The translations under genes were made by a program, and so were the position numbers. Positions 27,035 to 36,894 of a stretch of DNA of 64,000 nt are shown here, one piece after another (positions within the stretch are counted from its first letter, which is position 1; each line of letters begins with the position of its first letter). This stretch comes from Agarivorans albus. Its GTDB lineage: Bacteria > Pseudomonadota > Gammaproteobacteria > Enterobacterales > Celerinatantimonadaceae. Location of the stretch: assembly GCF_019670105.1 (NCBI RefSeq), contig NZ_AP023032.1, positions 4,728,256 through 4,792,255 of the forward strand, written 5' to 3'. The notes beneath the pieces were generated by a model that did not search any database, was not told the DNA's origin, and saw only the letters and a program-made list of their open reading frames with translations.

Positions 27035-27655
27035 CTAACGATTTTTGGCAAGCTTAGGTAGTGATAAATGATAGCGAATGGCCACTAAACGAATGAGCAA
27101 AGCGGTCAAAATACAAGCACTTGTAGCAATAGTATCCGAAAACTGTAGGTATAAAGCAGCCACCCAAACCAGTCCACCAACAATACAAGCAGTGGCATAC
27201 ACCTCACGTTGCAGTACTAAAGGGACTTGATTGGCCAATACATCACGGATCATACCTCCACCACAGGCGGTAATCACTCCCATGGTAACGGCTACAATCA
27301 TTGGCGACCCATATTGATAAGCTTTGTTAGCACCAATCGCCATAAATACCGCCATACCTATAGCATCAGCTACCGGCAGTAACCAGCGAGGAGGCGTAGG
27401 AAAGTTATTAAGCAACAATACCGAGCCTAAACTAGCTCCAAGAATTACCCACAAATACAAACCGTTTTCTACCCAGAATACTGGGCTAGCACCTAAAGCC
27501 ATATCGCGGATAGTACCGCCGCCAATGGCGGTAACACAGGCAAGCACCAAGGCACCAAACAAATCCATTCGGCGACGACTAGCTATCAATACCCCAGAAA
27601 TGGCAAATATTGCGGTACCAAATAGATCAAGACTAAATATGATGGCGTTGCCCAA
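27035..27655 (-). CDS. TRIC-type channel family protein (UPF0126, YicG/YadS-like)
   Basis: A 206-aa integral membrane protein with seven hydrophobic segments and an internal duplication: FGTAIFAISGVLIASRRRMDLFGALVLACVTAIGGGTIRDM in the first half, matched by ADAIGMAVFMAIG..TACGGGMIRDVL in the second. The twin GGG-IRD motifs are diagnostic of UPF0126, related to the trimeric intracellular cation channels; prokaryotic members are K+-permeable channels or, in some studies, amino-acid exporters. It sits between nadE (same strand, upstream) and the Csr RNA array. A terminator lies between it and nadE, so it has its own promoter. Confidence 0.88.
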   Translation of the reverse strand: MGNAIIFSLDLFGTAIFAISGVLIASRRRMDLFGALVLACVTAIGGGTIRDMALGASPVFWVENGLYLWVILGASLGSVLLLNNFPTPPRWLLPVADAIGMAVFMAIGANKAYQYGSPMIVAVTMGVITACGGGMIRDVLANQVPLVLQREVYATACIVGGLVWVAALYLQFSDTIATSACILTALLIRLVAIRYHLSLPKLAKNR

Positions 27656-27728
27656 AGCGAGTTCCTCTAAAAATTCGGCTGCAATTAGACAACATGTAGA
27701 CTCAGCAATACAAGATGCAGATCAAACA

Positions 27729-27754
27729 AAGCCGAAGCCTAATCACTTCGGCTT
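27729..27754 (-). terminator. Intrinsic terminator after nadE
   Basis: AAGCCGAAG / CTTCGGCTT with an 8-base loop, followed on the minus strand by TTTGTTTGAT. It separates nadE from the TRIC-like gene. Confidence 0.65.
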
Positions 27755-27774
27755 AATTTGTTGCTGTTACAGGC

Positions 27775-28605
27775 TTAGTCGTAAATGGTAGGAATGGCCT
27801 GACGTTTATGTTGGGTACGTTGGTAAATACCAATAAGTTTTTGCTCGACTTCATCGGCCACTTTCTTGCCTTCTAAGAAGTCATCAATTTGGTCATAAGT
27901 AACACCTAATGCCACTTCATCGGGTAATTGCGGACGGTCTTCTTCAAGATCGGCCGTTGGCGCTTTACCAATCAGCTTTTCTGGTGCGCCTAAATAATCT
28001 GCAACCTGACGAACTTGGCGTTTGTTTAAACCAAAGATAGGCACTAAATCACACGCACCATCACCATGCTTAGTGTAAAAACCCGTTAAGTTTTCAGCTG
28101 AGTGATCTGTTCCAATAACCAGGCCACCACTTAAGCCAGCTATTTCATACTGGGCAATCATGCGCATACGGGCTTTAACATTGCCCTTGGCAAAATCTAC
28201 TGCAGCTTGGGCAGGTAAATCTAAACCAGCAGCCACTAAACTTTCACTAGCACTAGTATGCAAGCCTTCGGTACCTGCTTTGATATTAGTGGTAACAATA
28301 TGTGAGGGTTTAATAAACCCTAAAGCTAGCTGCGCATCGGCTTCATCTTTTTGCTCACCAAAAGGTAAGCGCATGGCAATAAAGCGGTAGTCTTGACTAT
28401 TACTCTCATTATTAAGCTGTTCAACTGCCAACTGCGCTAAGCGACCAGTGGTTGTTGAATCAACACCGCCACTAATACCAAGTACTAGTGTTTTTAAACC
28501 AGCTTGTTTTAAACGCGCTTTTATAAAGTCGATTCGACGTTTAACTTCAAACTCTGGATCAATTTCTGGCAAAACCTTCATTTCTGCCAAGATTGCCTGT
28601 TTCAT
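27775..28605 (-). CDS. nadE: NH3-dependent NAD(+) synthetase
   Basis: Final enzyme of NAD biosynthesis, amidating nicotinate adenine dinucleotide with ammonia and ATP. The N-type ATP pyrophosphatase P-loop [16 protein letters not shown] (about residues 43-58) is clear, followed by the substrate-binding segments [37 protein letters not shown] and the C-terminal [29 protein letters not shown]. About 276 aa, the short ammonia-dependent type with no glutaminase domain. The ATG at 28605 is preferred over a TTG six codons upstream because GGGGTGA lies just before it. Divergent from pykA. Confidence 0.97.
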   Translation of the reverse strand: MKQAILAEMKVLPEIDPEFEVKRRIDFIKARLKQAGLKTLVLGISGGVDSTTTGRLAQLAVEQLNNESNSQDYRFIAMRLPFGEQKDEADAQLALGFIKPSHIVTTNIKAGTEGLHTSASESLVAAGLDLPAQAAVDFAKGNVKARMRMIAQYEIAGLSGGLVIGTDHSAENLTGFYTKHGDGACDLVPIFGLNKRQVRQVADYLGAPEKLIGKAPTADLEEDRPQLPDEVALGVTYDQIDDFLEGKKVADEVEQKLIGIYQRTQHKRQAIPTIYD

Positions 28606-28751
28606 TCTGTCACCCCACAGCAAATAATATCCCTAATGCGCAATGTACTTGAGAGACAAAAAAAAACCAAGGGACAAGCTGGTTTACATATACTTAAATC
28701 AGCATCAGCGAATTCAAGCAAACATCTCATCAATTTTTAAGGATTAGCAAC

Positions 28752-30188
28752 ATGTTAAGACGTACTAAAATAGTCACAACTTTAGGCCCCGCCACCGACC
28801 GAGACGATGTACTGGAACAACTGATATTGAGTGGTGCAAATATGGTGCGCCTTAACTTCTCTCATGGAACCGCAGAAGATCATTTGGCGCGCGCAGCCAA
28901 AGTGAGAGAGTTAGCCAGCAAACATAAACTACACATTGCGATACTGGGCGACTTACAAGGCCCTAAAATTCGTGTTTCCACCTTTAAAGATGGCAAAGTA
29001 AACCTAAATGTAGGCGACAGCTTTATTTTAGATAGTGAGCTAGACAAAGGTTTAGGCGATGAAAAACAAGTAGGCCTAGATTACAAACACCTGCCTAAGG
29101 ATGTTGAACCAGGTGATATCTTATTGCTCGATGATGGCCGTATTCAACTTAAAGTAACGGCGGTAAAAGACAGCCAAGTGACTACCGAAGTCACCATTGG
29201 CGGCGTTTTATCTAACAATAAAGGCATAAACAAACTCGGCGGTGGCTTATCTGCAGCTGCACTTACCGATAAAGATAAAGCCGACATTTTAACCGCGGCC
29301 AAAATTGAAGTGGACTACCTAGCTGTATCATTCCCTAATAGTGGCGAAGACATGCATTATGCTCGTCGCCTTACCCAACAAGCAGGTTTAGCCACAAAAT
29401 TGGTTGCTAAGGTAGAACGCGCCGAAACAGTAGCCACCGAAGAAGCGATGATCGATATTATTAAAGCGTCTGATGCGGTAATGGTTGCACGTGGTGATTT
29501 AGGGGTAGAAATTGGCGATGCCGAATTAGTGGGTGTACAAAAAACCCTTATTCGCCTCACTCGAAAATACAATCGAGCAGTAATTACCGCCACTCAAATG
29601 ATGGAATCGATGATTAGCGCACCAATGCCAACCCGTGCTGAGGTTATGGATGTAGCCAACGCCGTGCTAGATGGTACCGATGCTGTGATGCTTTCTGGCG
29701 AAACCGCCGCAGGCCAATACCCTATCGAAACAGTACAAGCGATGGCCAGCGTATGTTTAGGGGCAGAAAAACAACGCAGCATTAACGTGTCGAAATACCG
29801 TATTAACGATACCTTCGAGAGTATTTCTGAAACAGTGGCCATGAGCACCATGTTTGCTGCCAACCACATGAAGGGCATGAAAGCTATTATTGCGTTAACC
29901 GAGTCCGGCAGCACACCACTGTTAATGTCTCGCTTAAGTAGTGGCTTACCAATATTCTCTTTGTCTCGTCATGCCAATACCTTAAGCCGCTGTGCTTTGT
30001 ATCGCGGCGTATACCCAATTCACTTTGATGAAAGCAGCGAAGATATTATTAAGGTGTCAAAAATAGCGATAGAACAGCTGAAAGAACAAGGTTACTTGAG
30101 CAAAGGCGACTTGGTTATTTTGACCCACGGTGACGTATTCGACCAAACCGGTCATACCAATACCAGTAAGATCCTAAAGGTAAGCTAA
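28752..30188 (+). CDS. pykA: Pyruvate kinase, PykA type
   Basis: Converts phosphoenolpyruvate and ADP to pyruvate and ATP, the last step of glycolysis. Sequence blocks [16 protein letters not shown] at the start, [29 protein letters not shown], catalytic Lys in [19 protein letters not shown] and [11 protein letters not shown] are all in place. Length 478 aa and overall wording match E. coli PykA (AMP-activated isoform, 480 aa) better than PykF. AAGGA stands before the ATG. It is a single gene, divergent from nadE, with its end only 11 bases from the convergent DUF2786 gene and no clear terminator in between. Confidence 0.97.
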   Translation: MLRRTKIVTTLGPATDRDDVLEQLILSGANMVRLNFSHGTAEDHLARAAKVRELASKHKLHIAILGDLQGPKIRVSTFKDGKVNLNVGDSFILDSELDKGLGDEKQVGLDYKHLPKDVEPGDILLLDDGRIQLKVTAVKDSQVTTEVTIGGVLSNNKGINKLGGGLSAAALTDKDKADILTAAKIEVDYLAVSFPNSGEDMHYARRLTQQAGLATKLVAKVERAETVATEEAMIDIIKASDAVMVARGDLGVEIGDAELVGVQKTLIRLTRKYNRAVITATQMMESMISAPMPTRAEVMDVANAVLDGTDAVMLSGETAAGQYPIETVQAMASVCLGAEKQRSINVSKYRINDTFESISETVAMSTMFAANHMKGMKAIIALTESGSTPLLMSRLSSGLPIFSLSRHANTLSRCALYRGVYPIHFDESSEDIIKVSKIAIEQLKEQGYLSKGDLVILTHGDVFDQTGHTNTSKILKVS

Positions 30189-30199
30189 GTATTAATATT

Positions 30200-30892
30200 C
30201 TAGCGAAGTAGAGAAGCTGCTCTAGCACCTTCGACAGGCCGATTAACTGATAGTTTTCGGCCTTTTTTCATGCCGGTTTGAAAGTCTGGGGTAAGTTGCC
30301 CCATCGACGCCTTAATTTTAGCTTTAAAGGTTTCACGGTCTAACTTTTCAAACATCTCATCAAGGTAGTCGTCCATATGTTCATTACGACCATTAGTGGT
30401 GAGATCGGGCAGCTTTTCTAGCGCCCCTTCTAACCAACCAGCGGTGAACGAGGTAACTCGGCGCGCCACAGTTACATTGTCGGTGCCAGAGCCGGCAAAG
30501 CTATTTCTAAAAGAGCCTACTTGCTGGTTCATTTCACGATAAACAATGTCAAAAGCAAAAGCCGCAAATACCGCACGGTCAGCATGTCCAACAAACTCTG
30601 CGCGTTTTAAACCTTTATGATTAACCAACACGGCTTCAACCCCAAAACGGCTATTAATGCCGCGGATAATCCGCAGAATATTTTCACTAACATTGGCAGG
30701 TAACAAGGTTTGGGTTGAGGTTTTACCCATTTGAATAAGCTCAATATCAGCTTGTTCTAGACCATGTTTAAGCATGAGCCGATGAGCCATACGAATAGCT
30801 TGAGCGGCCTCATGAACATTTGAGGAGTTACCCAACTCTAAACACTTAGCTATTTTTTCTAGGGCGCGTTGACGACTCACGAACTGCAACAA
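30200..30892 (-). CDS. DUF2786 domain protein
   Basis: Cytosolic protein with an N-terminal DUF2786 domain (about residues 8-46, ALEKIAKCLELGNSSNVHEAAQAIRMAHRLMLKHGL), a short helical unit found in many bacteria and phages. It is followed by a conserved middle region with NSRFGVEAVLVNHKGLKRAEFVGHADRAVFAAFAFDIVY and a Lys/Arg-rich tail. Function is unknown; relatives include phage-encoded proteins. The open frame begins at TTG codons next to AGAGG, so the exact start (TTG at 30892 or 30889, or a GTG at 30880) is uncertain. The gene is convergent with pykA. Confidence 0.82.
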   Translation of the reverse strand: MLQFVSRQRALEKIAKCLELGNSSNVHEAAQAIRMAHRLMLKHGLEQADIELIQMGKTSTQTLLPANVSENILRIIRGINSRFGVEAVLVNHKGLKRAEFVGHADRAVFAAFAFDIVYREMNQQVGSFRNSFAGSGTDNVTVARRVTSFTAGWLEGALEKLPDLTTNGRNEHMDDYLDEMFEKLDRETFKAKIKASMGQLTPDFQTGMKKGRKLSVNRPVEGARAASLLR

Positions 30893-30977
30893 CCTCTGCT
30901 CAAAAATGAAGCGCTATTTTACTTATTTTAGCCAAATTTTCCAGTTATTCAGCGGCGGTAGCCAGAATCAAAAACAA

Positions 30978-31008
30978 CAAAGGCTTGGAAATAAAAACCA
31001 AGCCTTTG
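30978..31008 (-). terminator. Intrinsic terminator between mscS and the DUF2786 gene
   Basis: CAAAGGCTTGG / CCAAGCCTTTG with a 9-base A-rich loop, followed on the minus strand by TTGTTTTTG. It would end the MscS transcript, with the MITE-like element lying inside the 3' UTR. Confidence 0.72.
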
Positions 31009-31025
31009 ATTTTTAGCTAATGTTT

Positions 31026-31290
31026 TAGGGTCTGTTGATCTTTGGTGTTGAAATTTTGTTTGAGATAAGCGGGCTTTAATCGCGGCGAGCACTTAGAAGC
31101 CTAGCGGGCTAAGCAAGAAGTGCTTAACAAAGAGTAAAGTCCGCTTATCCGACCCCTTCTGGCAGCATTTCTTAGCTATTTATTCAGCGTTAGCGAGTGA
31201 TTATTAAGCCCACTTAACTGCACACTCACGCCTTGCCTAAATGGCTAATAAATTGCTGCAAAAACCATCAGCAAAGATCAACGGACCCTA
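31026..31290. mobile_element. 265-bp MITE-like element with 19-bp terminal inverted repeats
   Basis: TAGGGTCTGTTGATCTTTG at 31026-31044 is repeated in inverted form at 31272-31290 with one mismatch. The outer TA pair on both sides could be a TA target duplication. Inside are two long hairpins: GATAAGCGGGCTTTA (31064-31078) with its partner at 31135-31149, and a 22-base arm at 31161-31182 with an imperfect partner at 31238-31259. There is no open reading frame, so it is non-autonomous. Its right end lies one base from the mscS stop codon, and the mscS terminator is on its far side, so it apparently inserted into the mscS 3' UTR. The parent transposon family is not known; IS630/Tc1-like elements use TA targets. 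Together with the terminator it explains the 399-base gap between genes. Confidence 0.65.
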
Positions 31291-31291
31291 G

Positions 31292-32983
31292 CTATTTCTC
31301 GATTTGCGCTGCTTCGCTAGTGGCAGGATAAAAATGCACATCGCGCTGCGGGAACGGAATTGAGATACCGTCGCGGTCGAAGCGCATTTTCACTTCACGG
31401 GTAATATCCCAATATACGTCCCAATAATCATCGGTTTTAACCCAAGGACGAACAATGAAATCAACTGAAGATTCGTTAAGTACATGCAACTTCACCGTAG
31501 GCTCTGGTTCAGGCAATACCATTGGGTGCTTTTCTAGCAGTTCATTTAATACCGCTTCAGCTTTTTCAATATCATCTGAGTAACCAATACCAAATACTAA
31601 ATCCACCCGACGCAGCTTTTGTGCAGTAACGTTTTTAATAACGTCACCCCAAATTTTACTATTGGGTATAACCAAAGTTTGGTTATCGATGGTAAGAATA
31701 GTGGTAGATACAAGGTTCATGCTTTTCACCTTACCAAATACCCCACCGCCCACTTCTACCATATCGCCTACATCGTAAGGGCGATAGATCAGAATCATCA
31801 AACCAGCAGCAAAGTTACCTAGAGTATCTTGTAAAGCAAAACCGATAATGAAACCGGCCACACCTAAACCAGCCAGGATAGGTGCCAGCGAAATTCCCAC
31901 TTGGGCGAGCGCAAACAGTATTCCTATAATGATGACCACCCGTGCGACCGAGGAGATAATCATGTCTTTCATTAATGACGACAAGTTTAGCTTGGAAGAA
32001 TCCAAACTCTTAGTCATAAGTTTACGCACCAAACGCGATAGAGAACGGAAAATGTAGTAAATAGCCACCAGCAAAAACAGCTTGAAGATCCATTCGCCAC
32101 CGTGTTCTACAAAGTATTCAGATAAACGTTCTAACCAACGTTTTGCTATGCCACCTAATATGTTTACATCCAAAACATCGGTAGTAATTTGGCCACCAAG
32201 CTTAAGCAAAGTTTGCTGATAGAACGACGCGTTAAAGCCCAACTGAGTAAGCAAATCTACGGTTAACTTAAAGCTTTCTCCGGCAACCGCAAGCTGCTCG
32301 GTAACTACCGCTAGTTGATCTTTAAGGCTTTGATCATCCGGCGTAATTTTAATTAGCTTGCCTAGTTCTTCACGTTTTTTACCAACTAAGCCTACCATGC
32401 CAGAGAAAGACTCGGCGCGGGTATATAGTCGGTCAATCAAATACTCTTTTTCAGTATCAACACTAAAACCTAAAGCCTGCTGATTTGATATTTGCTGCAC
32501 CATGGCAGTATAGATAAGGTCTGAGCTAGCAAGGTGTTCGATATAGAGTTGGAAAGCTTTAATGCCATCAGCTTCTTCTTCGGCATAAGCCTTATTAAAC
32601 TCAAGCTGCTGCTTTTCGATACCATTCACTAAATCTTGGTTATTTTGGGCAATAATTTGCTCAACTTCAGCCAACACCTGCTCATCGGCTAAGCCTAAGG
32701 CCTTTTGCTCAATTAAATACTGAGACAACTGATTAATGGTTTCAAAAGCATGTAAATGGCGTTCTAACAAACGGTGAGAGATAGCCGCCTGCTCAATGCT
32801 TGAGACTTGGTCGATATTGGCTTTTATTTTTTCGATTCGCTGTTGCTGGCGCTGGTATTTATCCAACAACAAAGTAGCTTGGTCACTCCCAGAATCGACT
32901 GCCATAGCCGAAGTTATTGGAGCGCAGACTAACAATGCTGCTAAGCCCAGAGCACCACAATAACGCGTTAATTCCTTTAACAT
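31292..32983 (-). CDS. Mechanosensitive channel of the MscS family
   Basis: Inner-membrane tension-gated channel that releases solutes on osmotic downshock. A signal peptide (about 1-28, from the ATG) leads into a long periplasmic coiled-coil region (about 35-260), then TM helices, the MscS pore helix with IIGFALQDTLGNFAAGLMIL (about residue 385), the beta domain (IYRPYDVGDMVEV..GKV) and the C-terminal alpha-beta domain. Length about 563 aa, between MscS and MscK. The ATG at 32983 has GGAG 6 bases upstream and is preferred over a TTG four codons earlier. The 3' end is flanked by a MITE-like insertion. Divergent from the outer-membrane barrel gene. Confidence 0.92.
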   Translation of the reverse strand: MLKELTRYCGALGLAALLVCAPITSAMAVDSGSDQATLLLDKYQRQQQRIEKIKANIDQVSSIEQAAISHRLLERHLHAFETINQLSQYLIEQKALGLADEQVLAEVEQIIAQNNQDLVNGIEKQQLEFNKAYAEEEADGIKAFQLYIEHLASSDLIYTAMVQQISNQQALGFSVDTEKEYLIDRLYTRAESFSGMVGLVGKKREELGKLIKITPDDQSLKDQLAVVTEQLAVAGESFKLTVDLLTQLGFNASFYQQTLLKLGGQITTDVLDVNILGGIAKRWLERLSEYFVEHGGEWIFKLFLLVAIYYIFRSLSRLVRKLMTKSLDSSKLNLSSLMKDMIISSVARVVIIIGILFALAQVGISLAPILAGLGVAGFIIGFALQDTLGNFAAGLMILIYRPYDVGDMVEVGGGVFGKVKSMNLVSTTILTIDNQTLVIPNSKIWGDVIKNVTAQKLRRVDLVFGIGYSDDIEKAEAVLNELLEKHPMVLPEPEPTVKLHVLNESSVDFIVRPWVKTDDYWDVYWDITREVKMRFDRDGISIPFPQRDVHFYPATSEAAQIEK

Positions 32984-33198
32984 CACTTTCTCCAACCAAC
33001 AAAGTAGTAAATAAGCTGTACATGCAGACTAACTGAACGGTTTAAAATAAATCAAACCGCCCCTTAAGAATAGTGGCTTGTTTATATTTTACTATCAGAT
33101 TTAAGTGCTTATACTAACTAATAGCTCACAATGAAGTGATAAATTGTAGAACAGCGCATCTGTTGCTCTGTTTTAGTACTGCGATACAAGGATAGTAT

Positions 33199-34026
33199 AT
33201 GAAAACCAAGCAGTGGCTCCCTCTTGCTGCCCTAGTAGCAAGCTTTAGCTCTACCAGTTTTGCTGGTGAATGGGTGATTAAAGCAGGTGGCTTTTGGGCG
33301 CAAACCGATTCATCTATATCAACTAAAGCATTTGATGGTAGCGACCTAAAACTGGACTTTGAAGACACACTCAACCTTGAAGAATCTCAGTTTCTTCCTT
33401 TCTTCGAAGTCGGCTATAAGTTTAATGAACGTCATATTGTATATGCCGATTGGCGTCGCTTACATCGACAAGCCACTACCAAATCAACCTTTGGTTACAC
33501 TCTTCCTAATAATCCTGATAAAGGTATTCTGGTAGGTGCAGCCATTGACACCCGCATGGACATTGACATTTTGCGTGCTGGTTATGGTTACTCTTTTTAC
33601 AAAACCGATCGTGCTGAAATTGGTGGTTCTTTAGGCTTGCACGTTATGTTCATTGAAATGGGCTTTAGCGGCGAGATAGCTGGTTGTGTTGATAATAGTG
33701 GAACCATTACTTGTGACAGCGCCAATACCAACGGCGAAGTAGTAGATGAATCAACCACTGCTCCATTGCCTGATATAGGGCTATGGGCAGATTATGACTT
33801 ATCGGAAGATTGGACAATTGGTGCACATACTCAGTTCTTCTATATATCTATAGACAATACTAGTGGTTACTTAGCCGATTTAAACGCCTCTATTTCTTAC
33901 CATATCAACCCAAATTGGGATGTTGAGCTAGGTTATAACTACTACCTAGTTGAAGCAGAATGGAATGAAACCACTTTAAAATATAACTACCGCGGGCCAA
34001 TGCTCAACGTAGCTTATAAATTCTAA
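33199..34026 (+). CDS. Outer-membrane beta-barrel protein of unknown type
   Basis: Secreted protein with a signal peptide cut at about SFA|GEW (residue 22), then a run of amphipathic beta-strands and a C-terminal aromatic signature ending in YKF, as needed for BAM-dependent insertion. The 275-aa precursor would form a barrel of about 8-12 strands. Two cysteines (CVDNSGTITC, about residues 163-172) probably close a small extracellular loop. It is not a general porin, OmpA or OmpW by eye; the ligand and role are unknown. Single gene with a strong terminator; divergent from mscS with about 200 bases between that show no recognised site. Confidence 0.75.
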   Translation: MKTKQWLPLAALVASFSSTSFAGEWVIKAGGFWAQTDSSISTKAFDGSDLKLDFEDTLNLEESQFLPFFEVGYKFNERHIVYADWRRLHRQATTKSTFGYTLPNNPDKGILVGAAIDTRMDIDILRAGYGYSFYKTDRAEIGGSLGLHVMFIEMGFSGEIAGCVDNSGTITCDSANTNGEVVDESTTAPLPDIGLWADYDLSEDWTIGAHTQFFYISIDNTSGYLADLNASISYHINPNWDVELGYNYYLVEAEWNETTLKYNYRGPMLNVAYKF

Positions 34027-34044
34027 ACTGGTTTTATCCAAACT

Positions 34045-34080
34045 AAAAAAGGCCACAGGTTTTCACTTGTGGCCTTTTTT
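34045..34080. terminator. Bidirectional terminator between barrel gene and trpB
   Basis: GGCCACA / TGTGGCC stem with a 10-base loop, flanked by six A on the left and six T on the right. It serves the convergent genes on both sides. Confidence 0.85.
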
Positions 34081-34099
34081 GTTTACCCAATTTTACTGC

Positions 34100-35323
34100 T
34101 TATAGCAGCGATTCTATTCCGTATTCTTTACCGTACTTCTCTACCACAAAGTCAATGTCTTTATCGCCTCGGCCAGACAAGTTAATCAGAATTGAGCCCT
34201 TACTACCTTGCTTAGCCAAATTGATAGCATGAGCCACAGCGTGGGCAGACTCGATTGCTGGAATAATGCCTTCTAAACGCGAGAGCTCAAAAAAAGCGTC
34301 AATGGCTTCTTTGTCGCTCACTACACCATATTGAACCCGGCCTAAGTCTTTTAAGTAGGCATGTTGTGGCCCAACTGAGGGGTAGTCTAAGCCACTAGCT
34401 ACTGAATAAACTTGCTCAGGCTCTCCTTGCTCATCTTTAAGCATGTAGGAATGGAAACCATGCATAGTGCCAGGTTCACCCTTGGTTAACGTAGCTGCAT
34501 GTTCGCCAACTTCTTCCAAACTGCGACCGGCAGGTTCACAACCATGCATAGCTACCGCTTCATCTTCTAAAAAGGCACTAAACAGCCCCATAGCGTTAGA
34601 GCCACCACCAACACAAGCCACTAAATTGTCTGGTAGAGCTCCAGTCATTGCTTGGAACTGCTCACGCGCTTCTATGCCAATAATTGATTGGAAATCTCGC
34701 ACCATCATCGGGAAGGGGTGAGGACCAACCACCGAGCCAATGGCATAAAGCTGGCTATGAGGATCAGCCATGTAAGCTTGAAAAGCGCTATCTACAGCTT
34801 CTTTTAAGGTTTTTCTACCGTGAGTAGCGGGGATAACATTGGCACCTAAAATACGCATTCTCACTACGTTAGGATGCTCTTTAGCAATATCTACTTCACC
34901 CATATGAATATCACACTCTAACCCTAACAAGGCAGCAGCGGTTGCTAAAGCAACCCCATGCTGACCAGCGCCGGTTTCGGCAATAACTTTGGTTTTACCC
35001 ATTTTTTTAGCCAGTAGCACTTCACCTAAACAGTGATTAATTTTATGCGCGCCAGTATGGTTTAGGTCTTCACGTTTTAAGTATATGTCGCAGCCATAGG
35101 TTTGCGATAAATGCTCGGCGTGGAAAATTGGGCTAGGGCGACCCACATAGTCTTGATACAAACGAGTAAGCTCTTTTACAAACTCTGGATCTTGACGAAT
35201 GTCTAAATAAGCCTGATTAATATCATTCATTACTGTTTGAAGCTCTGGCGGAATAAAACTTCCACCATATTCGCCAAAATAACCTTCGCTGTTTGGCAGC
35301 GGGTGTTCAAACTGTTTGTTCAT
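34100..35323 (-). CDS. trpB: Tryptophan synthase beta chain-like protein, solitary
   Basis: PLP enzyme that condenses indole with serine to tryptophan. Lys94 in HTGAHKIN is the Schiff-base residue, Glu116 in [10 protein letters not shown] is the catalytic acid, and [10 protein letters not shown] binds the PLP phosphate. The 407-aa length is normal for TrpB. No trpA or other trp gene is adjacent: the neighbours are an outer-membrane gene and glmU, each cut off by a terminator. It thus looks like an extra TrpB paralogue that could salvage free indole, or a beta-replacement enzyme with another substrate. The fold is certain, the precise role is inferred. Confidence 0.88.
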   Translation of the reverse strand: MNKQFEHPLPNSEGYFGEYGGSFIPPELQTVMNDINQAYLDIRQDPEFVKELTRLYQDYVGRPSPIFHAEHLSQTYGCDIYLKREDLNHTGAHKINHCLGEVLLAKKMGKTKVIAETGAGQHGVALATAAALLGLECDIHMGEVDIAKEHPNVVRMRILGANVIPATHGRKTLKEAVDSAFQAYMADPHSQLYAIGSVVGPHPFPMMVRDFQSIIGIEAREQFQAMTGALPDNLVACVGGGSNAMGLFSAFLEDEAVAMHGCEPAGRSLEEVGEHAATLTKGEPGTMHGFHSYMLKDEQGEPEQVYSVASGLDYPSVGPQHAYLKDLGRVQYGVVSDKEAIDAFFELSRLEGIIPAIESAHAVAHAINLAKQGSKGSILINLSGRGDKDIDFVVEKYGKEYGIESLL

Positions 35324-35396
35324 GGTCTGTCCCTAAAGCAAAACTCTAGTTATACCTAATAAAAGTAGGGATTTATGTGAAAACAGTCGCTAAAAC

Positions 35397-35424
35397 AAAA
35401 AAAGCGACCAAAGGCCGCTTTTTA
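35397..35424 (-). terminator. Terminator after glmU
   Basis: On the minus strand AAAGCGGCC-TTT-GGTCGCTTTTTTT: a 9-bp stem with one G-U pair and seven T at the end. Confidence 0.78.
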
Positions 35425-35440
35425 TAAACAATTCAGATAA

Positions 35441-36802
35441 TTAAGATTTCTTAACTGGTCGTTGCCAGCCTTTAATACTGCGCTGCTTGGTTCTAGATAT
35501 TGCCAATACTTCAGCTTCTACATCACTAGTAATTGTAGAACCAGCACCTACGGTTGCATTCTTACCCACGGTAACTGGCGCCACTAACTGGGTATCGCTA
35601 CCAATAAAGGCACCGTCTTCAATCACAGTTTGGAATTTATTAACACCATCGTAATTACAGGTAATAGTGCCAGCACCAATATTCACTTTTTCACCTACCG
35701 TAGTATCACCTAGATAAGTTAAGTGGCCAGCTTTAGAGCCTTTACCTAAAGTAGACTTCTTCATTTCTACAAAGTTACCTACATGAGCATCTTGCTCCAG
35801 CTTGGCTCCAGGGCGAAGGCGAGCAAATGGACCAGCGGAAGCATCTGCCGCTAAGCTAGCTTGTTCAATAATGCTGTTAGCTTTAATGGTGACGTTATCG
35901 CCAATCTCACAATCAATCAAAATAGCGTTAGCTTCGATAGTCACATTGTTACCAACGGTAACTTTGCCCTTGATAATCACGTTGATATCGATGAAACAGT
36001 CGCTACCAATGCTTAACTCACCACGTAAATCAAAGCGGTTAGCATCGGCTAGACTTACGCCATCACGTAATAGCTGTTCAGCTTGGGCTTTTTGGTAAGC
36101 GCGCTCTAAACCGTTTAGTTGAACTCGGTCATTAACCCCTTGCACTTCAACAATAGAGTCGGGTTGAACCGCTTGTACCACGTTGCCTTCTTTAGTGGCC
36201 ATTTCAATAATGTCGGTAACGTAGTATTCGCCTTGAGCGTTGTCGTTACTTAAGTTAGCCAACCAGCGGTTAAAGTCATTACTGTTTGCCACTAATACGC
36301 CAGTGTTCACTTCTTTAATCGCTAGCTGCTCAGCGGTTGCATCTTTGTGCTCAACAATCGCCGCGACACTGCCATTTTCACGCACAATTCGCCCATAGCC
36401 AGTTGGGTCTTCTTGATCTACGGTGAGTAAACCAATGCCATTTTCTGGCAAGGCTTCAATTAAGCGCTGAATAGTTTGTTCACTAATTAAGGGGGTATCG
36501 CCGTATAACATAACTACCGGCTGATTAGGCGCAAAATGCGGTGCAGCTTGTTGCATAGCATGGCCAGTACCTAGTTGCTCAGCTTGCTCTACCCAGTTTA
36601 GACTTGGATCTTGAATTTGCTGTTTAATCAATTCACCGCCATGACCATAAATAAGGTGAATAGCTTCTGGCTTTAATGTTTTAGCGGTATCGATGACGTG
36701 CTGCACCATTGGTTTATCCGCTAACTTATGAAGTACCTTCGGCAAAGTTGAACGCATCCTTGTTCCTTTACCGGCAGCCAAAATAACAACACTGAAGTTC
36801 AT
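35441..36802 (-). CDS. glmU: Bifunctional GlcNAc-1-P uridyltransferase / GlcN-1-P acetyltransferase
   Basis: Makes UDP-GlcNAc, the precursor of peptidoglycan and LPS, in two steps. The N-terminal pyrophosphorylase domain has [18 protein letters not shown] (residues 8-25) and YGDTPLI; the C-terminal left-handed beta-helix acetyltransferase domain has many hexapeptide repeats and the [27 protein letters not shown] block containing the catalytic His. Length 453 aa, normal. In many gammaproteobacteria glmU follows atpC directly; here viaA-ravA lies between the two. A short hairpin without a T-run sits in the 92-base gap to viaA, so glmU may be read from upstream as well as from its own promoter. 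Confidence 0.98.
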   Translation of the reverse strand: MNFSVVILAAGKGTRMRSTLPKVLHKLADKPMVQHVIDTAKTLKPEAIHLIYGHGGELIKQQIQDPSLNWVEQAEQLGTGHAMQQAAPHFAPNQPVVMLYGDTPLISEQTIQRLIEALPENGIGLLTVDQEDPTGYGRIVRENGSVAAIVEHKDATAEQLAIKEVNTGVLVANSNDFNRWLANLSNDNAQGEYYVTDIIEMATKEGNVVQAVQPDSIVEVQGVNDRVQLNGLERAYQKAQAEQLLRDGVSLADANRFDLRGELSIGSDCFIDINVIIKGKVTVGNNVTIEANAILIDCEIGDNVTIKANSIIEQASLAADASAGPFARLRPGAKLEQDAHVGNFVEMKKSTLGKGSKAGHLTYLGDTTVGEKVNIGAGTITCNYDGVNKFQTVIEDGAFIGSDTQLVAPVTVGKNATVGAGSTITSDVEAEVLAISRTKQRSIKGWQRPVKKS

Positions 36803-36819
36803 TTTGTTTCCTTATTACA

Positions 36820-36840
36820 GGTTGATTTTCCCAATCAACC
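36820..36840 (-). other. Hairpin in the viaA-glmU intergenic gap
   Basis: Perfect 8-bp arms GGTTGATT / AATCAACC with a 5-base loop. No T-run follows on the minus strand, so it is not a classical terminator; it could be an mRNA processing or stabilising element before glmU. Confidence 0.4.
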
Positions 36841-36894
36841 AAAATGATTATCGATAACTTAAACAAGTGTAAGCGAAACGCATCAGCTTTGGAA

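Noticed and set aside
27324..27791. 155-aa ORF antisense to the TRIC-like gene
   Set aside because: It overlaps a well-supported membrane protein gene and the nadE terminator; composition is that of a shadow frame.
31026..31290. Integron attC site
   Set aside because: The element has a large hairpin structure, but the conserved attC core sites (GTTRRRY and RYYYAAC) are not at its ends and no integrase or cassettes are near; terminal inverted repeats fit a MITE better.
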